64,000 nucleotides of DNA from JBOZRQ01 sp050789255 (GTDB taxonomy: Bacteria; Bacillota; Sulfobacillia; Symbiobacteriales; Symbiobacteriaceae): contig JBOZRQ010000039.1 of the NCBI GenBank assembly GCA_050789255.1, positions 1 through 64,000 of the forward strand. Reading direction: 5' to 3'. A program made the translations under genes and the position numbers. How positions within the stretch are numbered: position 1 is the stretch's first letter; every line of letters starts with the position of its first letter. Below, one piece after another: positions 57,450-64,000 of this stretch. The notes under the pieces are model-generated. The model searched no databases. It saw only the letters and a program-made list of their open reading frames with translations, and had not been told where the DNA came from.

Positions 57450-58190
57450 GTGACGCTTGACGGCAAGGTAGCGCTCGTAACCGGGGCCGCGCGAGGTATC
57501 GGCAAGGCGGTGGCCCGCCGGCTCCAGGAGGCGGGCGCCCGGGTAGTTCTCAACGACATTCTCCAAGCGGAACTGGAGCAGGCCCTTCGGGAAGGTATCG
57601 GCAGTGATGCCATCGTAGCGGATGTCTCCCGGCGCGATCAGGTGCAGGGAATGATCGATGCCATCGTGCAGAAGCACGGTGCGATAGATATCGTCGTCAA
57701 CAACGCCGGTGTGGAGCCGAAGGCGCCCCTGCTCGAAATGAACGACGACCAGTGGGATCGGGCCCTGGCCGTCAATCTCACCGGTACCTTCCTGTGCACC
57801 CAGATTGCTGCCCGGTACATGGTGCAGCGGGGCGCCGGCGGGCGTATCATCCAGATCTCATCGATCGCCGGGAAGAACTTCCTGCCTAACTGCGCCAACT
57901 ACTGCGCCTCGAAGGCAGGCGTGAATGGCTTTACCCGGGAGGCGGCCCGCGAGCTGGCGCCCCACGGGATCACGGTGAACGCTGTCTGCCCCGGCGTGAT
58001 CGAAACGGAGATGACCGCTGCGGCCCGGGCGAACCCCGTCCTGATGGAGAAGTGGATGCGGGAGATTCCGGCCAAGCGTCTCGGCCTGCCCGAGGAGGTC
58101 GCCGACTTCGTGCTTTTCCTGGCCTCGCCGGCGGCCGCCTACATTACGGGTCAGTCCCTCAACATCGATGGCGGCAAGGTGCCCTGGTAG
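57450..58190 (+). CDS. short-chain dehydrogenase/reductase (FabG-like)
   Basis: 246 aa from the GTG at 57450 (GGAGG 10 nt upstream). Classical SDR: TGAARGIG (11-18), VNNAGVE, the catalytic Ser in ISSIAG, and YxxxK at Y151-K155, with NIDGG near the C-terminus. Substrate unknown; FabG-like 3-oxoacyl reductases and sugar-alcohol dehydrogenases look alike. Its last 40 bp overlap the convergent LigB-like gene. Confidence 0.92.
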   Translation: MTLDGKVALVTGAARGIGKAVARRLQEAGARVVLNDILQAELEQALREGIGSDAIVADVSRRDQVQGMIDAIVQKHGAIDIVVNNAGVEPKAPLLEMNDDQWDRALAVNLTGTFLCTQIAARYMVQRGAGGRIIQISSIAGKNFLPNCANYCASKAGVNGFTREAARELAPHGITVNAVCPGVIETEMTAAARANPVLMEKWMREIPAKRLGLPEEVADFVLFLASPAAAYITGQSLNIDGGKVPW

Positions 58191-58987
58191 GCGGCGCAGA
58201 GCATGCCGAAGTAGCTGGGCACCTCGTAGGAGAGCAGTTCGCCCTGCATGGGGCGAATCTCCAAGGCACCGGCCAGAATCAGCATCTGCCAGAGGCTGTC
58301 GGGCTTGGCGTCCTCCACCAGCGTGGCGTCAATAGCGAGGAGGCGGTGGAGGTCGTTGGCCTTCACCGCTTCGCACATCTGGCGGTCGTACTCGGCGGCG
58401 GCTGGATCGTGCCCGTATGGACCAGCGGCGTCATGGGCGTGGGCCTGGTCGGCGCTGGCGATCAGGGCGACCCGGCGGCCGGCGGCCTCAGCGGCGCGCC
58501 CAATCGCCTGTCCGAAGTCGACCATCTGCTGGCGGGAAAGGGCGCGCGAGGGGCAGATCACCACGACCCGAGGCTTGGGTGAGTAGGTATGCCCCATGTA
58601 CCGCAGCGGGATGATGCTCCCCCAGTCCAAGGGGATGCAGCAGGACGGGCCGCCGCTGGCCCCGTAGATGCAGCGGGCGACCGGGACGCCGGAGGCCGTG
58701 CTCTCCCGGGCAATCTGTTCGGCCAGTTCCTGGTCGACCTCAAAGTCGACAGCCACCTGCGACCCCAGGTCGCCGGAGGCCCGCACCGAAACGGAAATGC
58801 ACATGGCCCCGTCAATGCGAATGCCATGCGGGGTCAGCAAGACAACGGTGTCGGGGGCGAGGGCTTCGAGCCGGCGCCCGAGTTCGGCCATGGCTTCCCG
58901 GGTCGCCCGGGCCTCAGTGGGGGAGGGGGTCAGTTCAGGCAGGCACTGGTATCCGTGAGGGGCGATGCATCCGAAGACCATTGGCAT
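58151..58987 (-). CDS. class III extradiol dioxygenase LigB-like protein
   Basis: 278 aa. Resembles the LigB/Memo superfamily: VFGCIAPHGYQCLPEL (metal-His candidate), VVLLTPHGIRI, ASADQAHAHDAAGPYGHDP and KPDSLWQMLILAGAL. Members are ring-cleaving dioxygenases or non-enzymatic Memo-type proteins, often beside AMMECR1, which is absent here. Ends 40 bp inside the SDR gene on the other strand. The activity is not certain. Confidence 0.78.
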   Translation of the reverse strand: MPMVFGCIAPHGYQCLPELTPSPTEARATREAMAELGRRLEALAPDTVVLLTPHGIRIDGAMCISVSVRASGDLGSQVAVDFEVDQELAEQIARESTASGVPVARCIYGASGGPSCCIPLDWGSIIPLRYMGHTYSPKPRVVVICPSRALSRQQMVDFGQAIGRAAEAAGRRVALIASADQAHAHDAAGPYGHDPAAAEYDRQMCEAVKANDLHRLLAIDATLVEDAKPDSLWQMLILAGALEIRPMQGELLSYEVPSYFGMLCAAYQGTLPPSMLRD

Positions 58988-59048
58988 ACTGGTCGCCTCC
59001 TAGTATTCCGTAATACATAAGGTTCACAGCCGTAGCGACCGTTTCCTC

Positions 59049-59076
59049 TTGACCTGAAGGCCGATCGCGATATAAT
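59049..59076 (+). promoter_or_regulatory. promoter of the tRNA-Met/Lys/Glu cluster
   Basis: TTGACC, a 16-bp spacer, perfect TATAAT; 34 nt before tRNA-Met. Confidence 0.8.
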
Positions 59077-59109
59077 GAATATCTGTGGTTGGTTACCGAA
59101 CAAGTTCAT

Positions 59110-59186
59110 GGCGGTGTAGCTCAGTTGGTCAGAGCACACGGTTCATACCCGTGGTGTCGCTGGTTCAAATCCAGCCACCGCTACCA
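59110..59186 (+). tRNA. tRNA-Met (CAT), elongator type
   Basis: 77 nt, anticodon stem CACGG/CCGTG, loop TTCATAC (anticodon CAT), encoded CCA. The first acceptor pair is G-T rather than the C-A mismatch of initiator tRNA, so it is probably the elongator. Confidence 0.92.
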
Positions 59187-59212
59187 CGCCGGGGGGCGCC
59201 GCCCCCATTCGT

Positions 59213-59287
59213 GGACCGCTAGCTCAATGGTAGAGCATTCGACTCTTAATCGACAGGTTGTAGGTTCGAGTCCTACGCGGTCCACCA
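59213..59287 (+). tRNA. tRNA-Lys (CTT)
   Basis: 75 nt, acceptor GGACCGC/GCGGTCC, anticodon loop CTCTTAA (anticodon CTT), encoded CCA. Confidence 0.92.
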
Positions 59288-59292
59288 CAGCC

Positions 59293-59368
59293 GGCCCCAT
59301 CGTCTAGAGGCCTAGGACACCGCCCTTTCAAGGCGGTAACACGGGTTCGAATCCCGTTGGGGTCACCA
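59293..59368 (+). tRNA. tRNA-Glu (TTC), copy 2
   Basis: Reads the same as the copy at 284-359 over all 76 nt; starts 5 nt after tRNA-Lys. Confidence 0.95.
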
Positions 59369-59376
59369 TCGCAACT

Positions 59377-59408
59377 ACGCCATCGGCATCACGCTGGTGG
59401 CGTTTTTT
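59377..59408 (+). terminator. terminator of the tRNA cluster
   Basis: ACGCCA/TGGCGT outer stem with an inner CGGC/GCTG-type stem, followed by six T. The T-run merges into the first 0A-like box. Confidence 0.8.
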
Positions 59409-59473
59409 GTCGTATTTTGTACTGGAAAATCCAAGAAAAAACGACAAAATCCTCATTACCGAACGGGTAAAAT
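59405..59473 (+). promoter_or_regulatory. Spo0A-type promoter of spoIIE
   Basis: TTTTGTCGTA (59405-59414) and its inverted copy AACGACAAAA (59440-59449) resemble the 0A box TTTGTCRAA. The second overlaps a -35-like ACGACA (59441-59446), which is exactly 21 bp from TAAAAT (59468-59473). This is the unusual spacing of the Spo0A-activated sigma-A promoter of B. subtilis spoIIE. Confidence 0.65.
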
Positions 59474-59509
59474 GAAACGTGCGACCCCAACCCAGGTGGT
59501 GAATTAACA

Positions 59510-61771
59510 GTGGCAACCCGTACGGCACCCTCCGTCCCCGGCCTGCGTCGCTCCCGTTGGACTCGGTTCAAGGCGGGGGTTGCAGCTCGTCTTGGCTGGC
59601 TCTGGAAGCCCCAGCTTTACACCGGGCTCCTGCTGGCTTTCCTGTTAGGCAGAGCGCTCCCCGGCGCTGAAATCGCTCCGTTTGGCATCGCCTTTTTCAT
59701 CGCGGTGCGCGCCGTAGGGTTCCGCGGTATCGGCGCCCTGGCTATCGGAGGCTCCACAATTCTCGGCGCCTGGACCATCCGCAGCTCCCCCTCTCAGTTC
59801 GCTGCCGTGGTGCTGGCAATCCTTATTGGCCAACTGCTGGCCTCGCTGCTCCGTCTGGGTGTAAAGGGCCCCACCCCTTTGCGGGCAGCGGTTCTCTCCG
59901 CCATTGTCTCCCTCATTCCGGCCATCATGGTCCAAGAGCACACCACAACGGTCTCGCTTCTATTTTTCTGCAGTCTCACTGGTGTCTTGTCCCTCGTCTT
60001 TACCCTTGGCCTTCAGGACGCCATATCGGGCCGCATGTTCCTCGTGGCTTCTTCCGAGGCGCCAGTTCCGGCCATTGTGTTGCTCGCCTGCGCCTTTTGC
60101 GGGCTTGAAGGCCTGCCCTCATGGGGGCCGGTTTCCCTGCACCACGCCGCGGCCTCTGCACTGGTCATGCTCTCGGCCTTCTACGCCGGCCCCGCCATGG
60201 GCGCCGCCGTCGGAGCGGTCCTGGGCATCAGCTTCCTCTTCACCAGCGTGGCTGACAAACACTCGCTGGAAAGCCTCGCTGACGCCCGCAGTCTCGCCTA
60301 CGTCATCCCGGGCCTCATGGCTGGCACCTTCCGCGATCTCTGGAAGCCTGGCGTCGCCCTGGGCTTCTCATTCAGCCTGCTCGCTTATGCCGCCCTTCAG
60401 GACAAGGCCGAATTCGTGGCCTGGGCGTCCAGCGCCCTGGCTGGCACGATCTTGTTCATACTTACGCCCACCAGGCTCCTGAGCCTGCTGCCCGACCTGC
60501 TCGTCCGTCGGGTCGAGCCGGTCAGGGAGAAGGTGGAAACCGGGCCGCCGCCCGCCAACGCCACGGCAGAGCGGGTCCGCGGGGTAGCCCGCGTGTTGCG
60601 CGAGGTAGGCCGCACCTTTGAGCAGGTCGCCGCCGTGGCTGCCCCTGCCGAGCTCAACGAACCCAACGTCTACGAGCAGGTCACCGACCGCGTCTGTAGC
60701 TCCTGTTCCATGTTCCGTCAGTGCTGGGAAACCGATTACGAAAAGACCTCTCAACTTTACCTCGAGCTTTGGACGCAGCTCAGTGAAACGGGCCTTCTGC
60801 CCACGCACCCGGCGCCCGAAAAGCTGGAGAAGCACTGCATCTACTCCCCGCAGGTCGCCTTTACCCTCAATTACCTGCACGACCTGCACCGTTCCCGCCT
60901 CTCCTGGGACCGCCGCATTGCAGAGGGGCGCTCCCTCGCAGGCGATTACGTGCGCAACGTCTCCCGCATGCTCGAACGCCTCGCCGATGAAACGGCACAA
61001 CTGGAAGGGAAGGCGCGCATGGAGAGCACTCCGGTCATGCGGGCTGTTTCAGCGGTAGCCCGGCTGCCCAAGCGTGGCGTCCATATTTCCGGCGATTCTT
61101 ACGTCGCCACGCAGTTAGGCCAGGAACGTTTCCTCCTCGCCCTCAGCGACGGCATGGGCGTCGGCAAGGGCGCCGCCTCTGAAAGCAAGCAGTGCGTTAC
61201 GCTGCTGGAGCAAATCCTATCCGTCGGTATGGCCACCGAGGTGGCCGTCAACACGGTCAACTCGGTCTTACTGCTCCGCTCCACGGAAGAGGCGTTCGCC
61301 ACGGTAGACCTCACCCTGCTCGACTTGACCACCGGTCGGGCAGAGTTCGTCAAAATCGGAGCCGCGCCTACCTTTCTCAAGCGAGGCAGCGAGGTAACCG
61401 TCATCAAACACGCCTCCGTGCCAGTCGGAATCCTCAGCCAGGTCCAGGTGGAGCCAGAATTCCGGCAGCTGCGTCCCGGCGACCTGATCGTCATGATCAC
61501 CGACGGAATCTGGGACGTCTCCAAAGAGGAAAGCGACAAGGAGCGCTGGCTCATCCAACACCTGAGCCGCGAGCACTCTGCAGACCCCGAGGAGATTGCC
61601 GAGGGCGTGCTCGCCAAAGCGCTTGAACTCATGCCGGAGGCCAGCGACGACATGACCGTCCTCGTGGCTCTGGTTGAGCCCATTGCCAGTGCAAGGCAGT
61701 CCGAAAACTTTAAGTTCCGGCCCCACTCCGGGTGGGTGCCCGCCCGTACCGCCCCGCGCCTCCGAAAGTAG
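59510..61771 (+). CDS. spoIIE: stage II sporulation protein E (PP2C-type phosphatase)
   Basis: 753 aa. Dephosphorylates SpoIIAA to release sigma-F in the forespore and helps the asymmetric septum. About ten N-terminal membrane helices (to about 335), a central coiled/regulatory region with a Cys pair (CSSCSMFRQCWE near 400), and the C-terminal PPM phosphatase from about 525 (HISGDSYVATQL, FLLALSDGMGVGKGAASES, VMITDGIWDVS). GTG start with AGGTGG upstream. Confidence 0.96.
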   Translation: MATRTAPSVPGLRRSRWTRFKAGVAARLGWLWKPQLYTGLLLAFLLGRALPGAEIAPFGIAFFIAVRAVGFRGIGALAIGGSTILGAWTIRSSPSQFAAVVLAILIGQLLASLLRLGVKGPTPLRAAVLSAIVSLIPAIMVQEHTTTVSLLFFCSLTGVLSLVFTLGLQDAISGRMFLVASSEAPVPAIVLLACAFCGLEGLPSWGPVSLHHAAASALVMLSAFYAGPAMGAAVGAVLGISFLFTSVADKHSLESLADARSLAYVIPGLMAGTFRDLWKPGVALGFSFSLLAYAALQDKAEFVAWASSALAGTILFILTPTRLLSLLPDLLVRRVEPVREKVETGPPPANATAERVRGVARVLREVGRTFEQVAAVAAPAELNEPNVYEQVTDRVCSSCSMFRQCWETDYEKTSQLYLELWTQLSETGLLPTHPAPEKLEKHCIYSPQVAFTLNYLHDLHRSRLSWDRRIAEGRSLAGDYVRNVSRMLERLADETAQLEGKARMESTPVMRAVSAVARLPKRGVHISGDSYVATQLGQERFLLALSDGMGVGKGAASESKQCVTLLEQILSVGMATEVAVNTVNSVLLLRSTEEAFATVDLTLLDLTTGRAEFVKIGAAPTFLKRGSEVTVIKHASVPVGILSQVQVEPEFRQLRPGDLIVMITDGIWDVSKEESDKERWLIQHLSREHSADPEEIAEGVLAKALELMPEASDDMTVLVALVEPIASARQSENFKFRPHSGWVPARTAPRLRK

Positions 61772-61800
61772 CCGTTCGCCGCCACGAAGGGGGAGGTTCT

Positions 61801-62139
61801 GTGCGCCCCGCTGAGGACGATGTCTACATCACCGTGGTGGTGGTGCGGCGCCCGGCACAGGCCTCGGCGCCCGACCTGGACCCAAATGTTCTTGCCCAGT
61901 CGGTCCTGCATGGCATAAGGGCCCAGGAGGGCATGTATAGCAGTACCTTCTCCGGTGGCGGGCGCCCACGTTGGTCGGGCTCCGCACAGGCTACCACACA
62001 CATTAGTGCCGCGGGCTGGCCGGGGTCCAAACGGCGTCAGGCTCCCGCCAGGCGGCGCTGGTGGCTATTGGCCGTGGCCATTGCATGCTGGGCTGGGGCT
62101 GTAGCGGCTTTCTACATGTTGGCAAAACAGGGGTTGTAG
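61801..62139 (+). CDS. hypothetical tail-anchored protein
   Basis: 112 aa from the GTG at 61801, which follows GGGGGAGG. Soluble N-terminus with a beta-like VYITVVVVRRP, a polar Ser/Gly middle, a basic patch KRRQAPARRRW, and one membrane helix at the end (WWLLAVAIACWAGAVAAFYML). No family recognised. Lies between spoIIE and tilS and ends at a strong terminator, so it may be co-expressed with spoIIE. Confidence 0.65.
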   Translation: MRPAEDDVYITVVVVRRPAQASAPDLDPNVLAQSVLHGIRAQEGMYSSTFSGGGRPRWSGSAQATTHISAAGWPGSKRRQAPARRRWWLLAVAIACWAGAVAAFYMLAKQGL

Positions 62140-62156
62140 GACCAGCGTCGCAAGGG

Positions 62157-62198
62157 AAACCCCGGCAGCCGTCGAATTCGACGAGCTACCGGGGTTTT
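62157..62198 (+). terminator. terminator before tilS
   Basis: 9-bp AAACCCCGG/CCGGGGTTT stem with an inner GTCGAATTCGAC palindrome, then TTTT. Confidence 0.88.
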
Positions 62199-62221
62199 CC
62201 GTGAGAAGGGGATGGAAGGTC

Positions 62222-63622
62222 ATGCTCGGTTCGGTACGGACTTACATGGGCCATCACAACATGCTCTCACCGGGAGATCGCGTCATTGTCTCGGTGTCGG
62301 GTGGTCCTGACTCCGTGGCTCTCCTGCATATCTTGCATCACACGGGACCGGAGCTTGGGGTTTCGCTGCACGTGTTCCACCTCGACCACGGCCTGCGCGG
62401 GGAGGCATCCGCGGAAGATGCCCTGTACGTTCGAGAACTGGCTGATCGCCTGGGGCTGCCCAGCACGATTGTGGGACTCGGCCCTGAGGTCATCAAGCGA
62501 CTGCGCGGATCGGTGCAGGCCACCGCCAGAGCGATTCGCCAAGCCGAAATCCGTAAGATTGCTCTCAGGATTGGGGCAAACAAGGTGGCTGTGGGCCACA
62601 ACCTGGAGGATCAGGCCGAAACCGTTCTCATGCGCCTGCTGCGAGGCACTGGCTTGCGTGGTCTGTCCGGCATTTACCCCACCCGAGCGATCAGCGGCCT
62701 GACCTACATCCGTCCGCTGCTAGAGACTCCGCGCAAAGAAATTGAGCGGTATTGCCATGAACACGAACTTTCTCCCCGCATCGACGCATCTAATTCTAAG
62801 TCCGACTATGCCCGCAACCGCATCCGGCTGGAGCTGCTCCCGGAGCTGGCCCGTAAGTACAACCCGGCCATCACGGTGCAGTTGTCGCAACTGGCGGCGG
62901 TACTGCGGGAGGAAGACCAGCTGCTAGACTCGCTTACAGATGCGGCTTGGGCCCGGTGCGTGGCGCCGGGCGAAGGGGGCGAAGGGGTAGCCCTGGTTGG
63001 GCACGTCTTACTCTCCGAGCCACTTGCCCTGGCCCGGCGCGTGGTGCGCAGGGCGATTCGTGAGGTCGCCGGTCCGGAGGCCGACCTGGGGCTGAGCGCC
63101 GTCTCGCAAGTTCTGGAGGCTGCCGGACGGCAACAGGGCACGCATAGGCTGACCTTGCCTGGGGGGGTGCGGGTTCACGTAGAGTACGGGATTTGCCGGT
63201 TCTCTCTGGAGGCGCCGCTCTCGCCCATTGAAACGGAACCAACGGAGTGGCCCGTCGCAACGGAGGGTGTCACCGAAATTCCTGAGCTCGGCTTGCGGGT
63301 TGAGTCCGCGCCAGGGCCGGAGGCGCAGGGTCCCTTCGAGGTGGCTCTCGACGCGGAAAAGCTGCCAGGTCCGCTGGCCATTCGGTTTCGGCGCCCCGGT
63401 GACCGGATGTGGCTCACGGGTATGGATGGTTCTAAGAAACTACAAGATATACTAGTCGATGCCAAGGTGCCCCGGCGCCTTCGCGACCGACTGCCCCTGC
63501 TGGTTTCGGGGGACGATGTCGTGTGGGTCATTGGCCATCGCCTGGATCGGCGTTTCCTCGCCGGGAAGGGCACGAATCGGCCGCTTTTGGTTCGGGTTTT
63601 CACTGAGCGTTCCGTTCCTTGA
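62222..63622 (+). CDS. tilS: tRNA(Ile)-lysidine synthase TilS
   Basis: 466 aa from the ATG at 62222; a GTG at 62201 is an alternative but starts inside the terminator. Modifies C34 of tRNA-Ile(CAU) to lysidine so that AUA is read. PP-loop SGGPDS (26-31), VFHLDHGLRGEAS, VGHNLEDQAETVLMRLLRGTGLRGL, and the C-terminal domain FRRPGDRMWLTGMDGSKKLQDILVDAKVP are all present. In B. subtilis hprT lies between tilS and ftsH; it is missing here. Confidence 0.95.
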   Translation: MLGSVRTYMGHHNMLSPGDRVIVSVSGGPDSVALLHILHHTGPELGVSLHVFHLDHGLRGEASAEDALYVRELADRLGLPSTIVGLGPEVIKRLRGSVQATARAIRQAEIRKIALRIGANKVAVGHNLEDQAETVLMRLLRGTGLRGLSGIYPTRAISGLTYIRPLLETPRKEIERYCHEHELSPRIDASNSKSDYARNRIRLELLPELARKYNPAITVQLSQLAAVLREEDQLLDSLTDAAWARCVAPGEGGEGVALVGHVLLSEPLALARRVVRRAIREVAGPEADLGLSAVSQVLEAAGRQQGTHRLTLPGGVRVHVEYGICRFSLEAPLSPIETEPTEWPVATEGVTEIPELGLRVESAPGPEAQGPFEVALDAEKLPGPLAIRFRRPGDRMWLTGMDGSKKLQDILVDAKVPRRLRDRLPLLVSGDDVVWVIGHRLDRRFLAGKGTNRPLLVRVFTERSVP

Positions 63623-63660
63623 AACGCGTCAACGGTGCGGGTTTCGGGGCTTAACGTTGG

Positions 63661-63689
63661 TTGTCTGACCCCATAAAATATGGTACACT
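63661..63689 (+). promoter_or_regulatory. promoter of ftsH
   Basis: TTGTCT, a 17-bp spacer, TACACT with an upstream TGG (extended -10). About 100 nt of leader precede the start codon. Confidence 0.65.
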
Positions 63690-63793
63690 CTATAAGTATC
63701 TCTAGGCCACCTTGGGGCGACTCAACGATACGAAGAAACTAGAACTTCGGTTCTCGATAAAGCTTCCCCCTTTGAAAGGAGGGCTCTAGTAAC

Positions 63794-64000
63794 TTGAACA
63801 AACTATTTCGGAATCTGGCCTTTTGGTTGCTGCTTCTGGTGATATCGGTCGCCATTGCGATGCAAATGACCGGTCCCGGGACGGCTAAGCGGCCCCTCAT
63901 GCTGTCTGAGTTCAACCAGTACCTAGATGCCGGCGAGGTCGACCAGATCGTTATTACCGGCAGCAAGGGTGAAGGTAAGCTCAAGGACGGATCGGAGTTC
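63794..64000 (+). CDS. ftsH: ATP-dependent zinc metalloprotease FtsH (5' end)
   Basis: First 69 codons only; the gene runs off the window. TTG start with AAAGGAGGG upstream. N-terminal membrane helix NLAFWLLLLVISVAIAM, then the extracytoplasmic FtsH-ext domain (LSEFNQYLDAGEVDQIVITGSKGEGKLKDG). Identified from this and from its position after tilS. Confidence 0.85.
   Translation, partial: MNKLFRNLAFWLLLLVISVAIAMQMTGPGTAKRPLMLSEFNQYLDAGEVDQIVITGSKGEGKLKDGSEF

Overview
The window is 64 kb of chromosome from a GC-rich, endospore-forming Firmicute, most likely the Symbiobacterium lineage. The lineage is inferred from the high GC, the many GTG/TTG starts behind strong GGAGG sites, and a B. subtilis-like order of sporulation and housekeeping genes. 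No phage, IS element, CRISPR array or plasmid gene was recognised.

Layout. (1) 1-360: the end of an rRNA operon (5S) and tRNA-Val/Asp/Glu. (2) 0.5-33.6 kb follows the classic yabE to yabR segment: yabE, rsmA, a YkuK-like gene, veg, ispE, then an orphan adenine methylase, dacF on the minus strand, a nucleotidyltransferase, purR, ilvA (in the slot where B. subtilis has yabJ/ridA), spoVG, glmU, prs, pth, a small PrsW-like membrane protein, mfd, prsA, spoVT, two tandem SpoVB-type flippases, yabN/mazG, HU, rqcP, a minus-strand prkA-yhbH-spoVR operon, yabP, yabQ, a small HTH protein, divIC and yabR. (3) 33.7-59.0 kb is an accessory block that separates yabR from spoIIE: tRNA-Leu, a collagen-like protein, an ABC exporter with an unusual ATPase, an 11-gene carboxylate catabolism and uptake cluster with TerC behind it, two paralogous FadR-type regulators, a SET domain fused to a second methyltransferase, an EamA transporter, an orphan CheX, small minus-strand genes, mobB-moeA, an SDR and a LigB-like protein. 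(4) 59.1-64 kb resumes the core order with tRNA-Met/Lys/Glu, spoIIE, a small tail-anchored protein, tilS and the start of ftsH.

Function. The core region covers ribosome maturation, cell-wall precursors, PRPP and UDP-GlcNAc supply, transcription-coupled repair, division and sporulation control. Recognisable sporulation-type promoters precede spoVG (sigma-H-like) and spoIIE (Spo0A-type, 21-bp spacer). The catabolic cluster (aldolase, tartronate semialdehyde reductase, glycerate kinase, hydroxypyruvate isomerase, two 2-hydroxyacid dehydrogenases, TctABC transporter with two binding proteins) would turn an unidentified sugar acid or hydroxy-acid into pyruvate and phosphoglycerate. Its entry enzyme is not in the window.

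The strongest leads are an 11-bp-phased TTGTACAC operator array over the promoter of the small HTH gene before divIC, the SET-methyltransferase fusion, the ABC ATPase with a membrane and PH-like N-terminus, the catabolic cluster with its FadR-type operator, a candidate terminator-ended ncRNA near 37.6 kb, and several very small genes. Starts were chosen by Shine-Dalgarno spacing where the longest frame looked too long. All assignments come from reading the sequence; nothing was searched.
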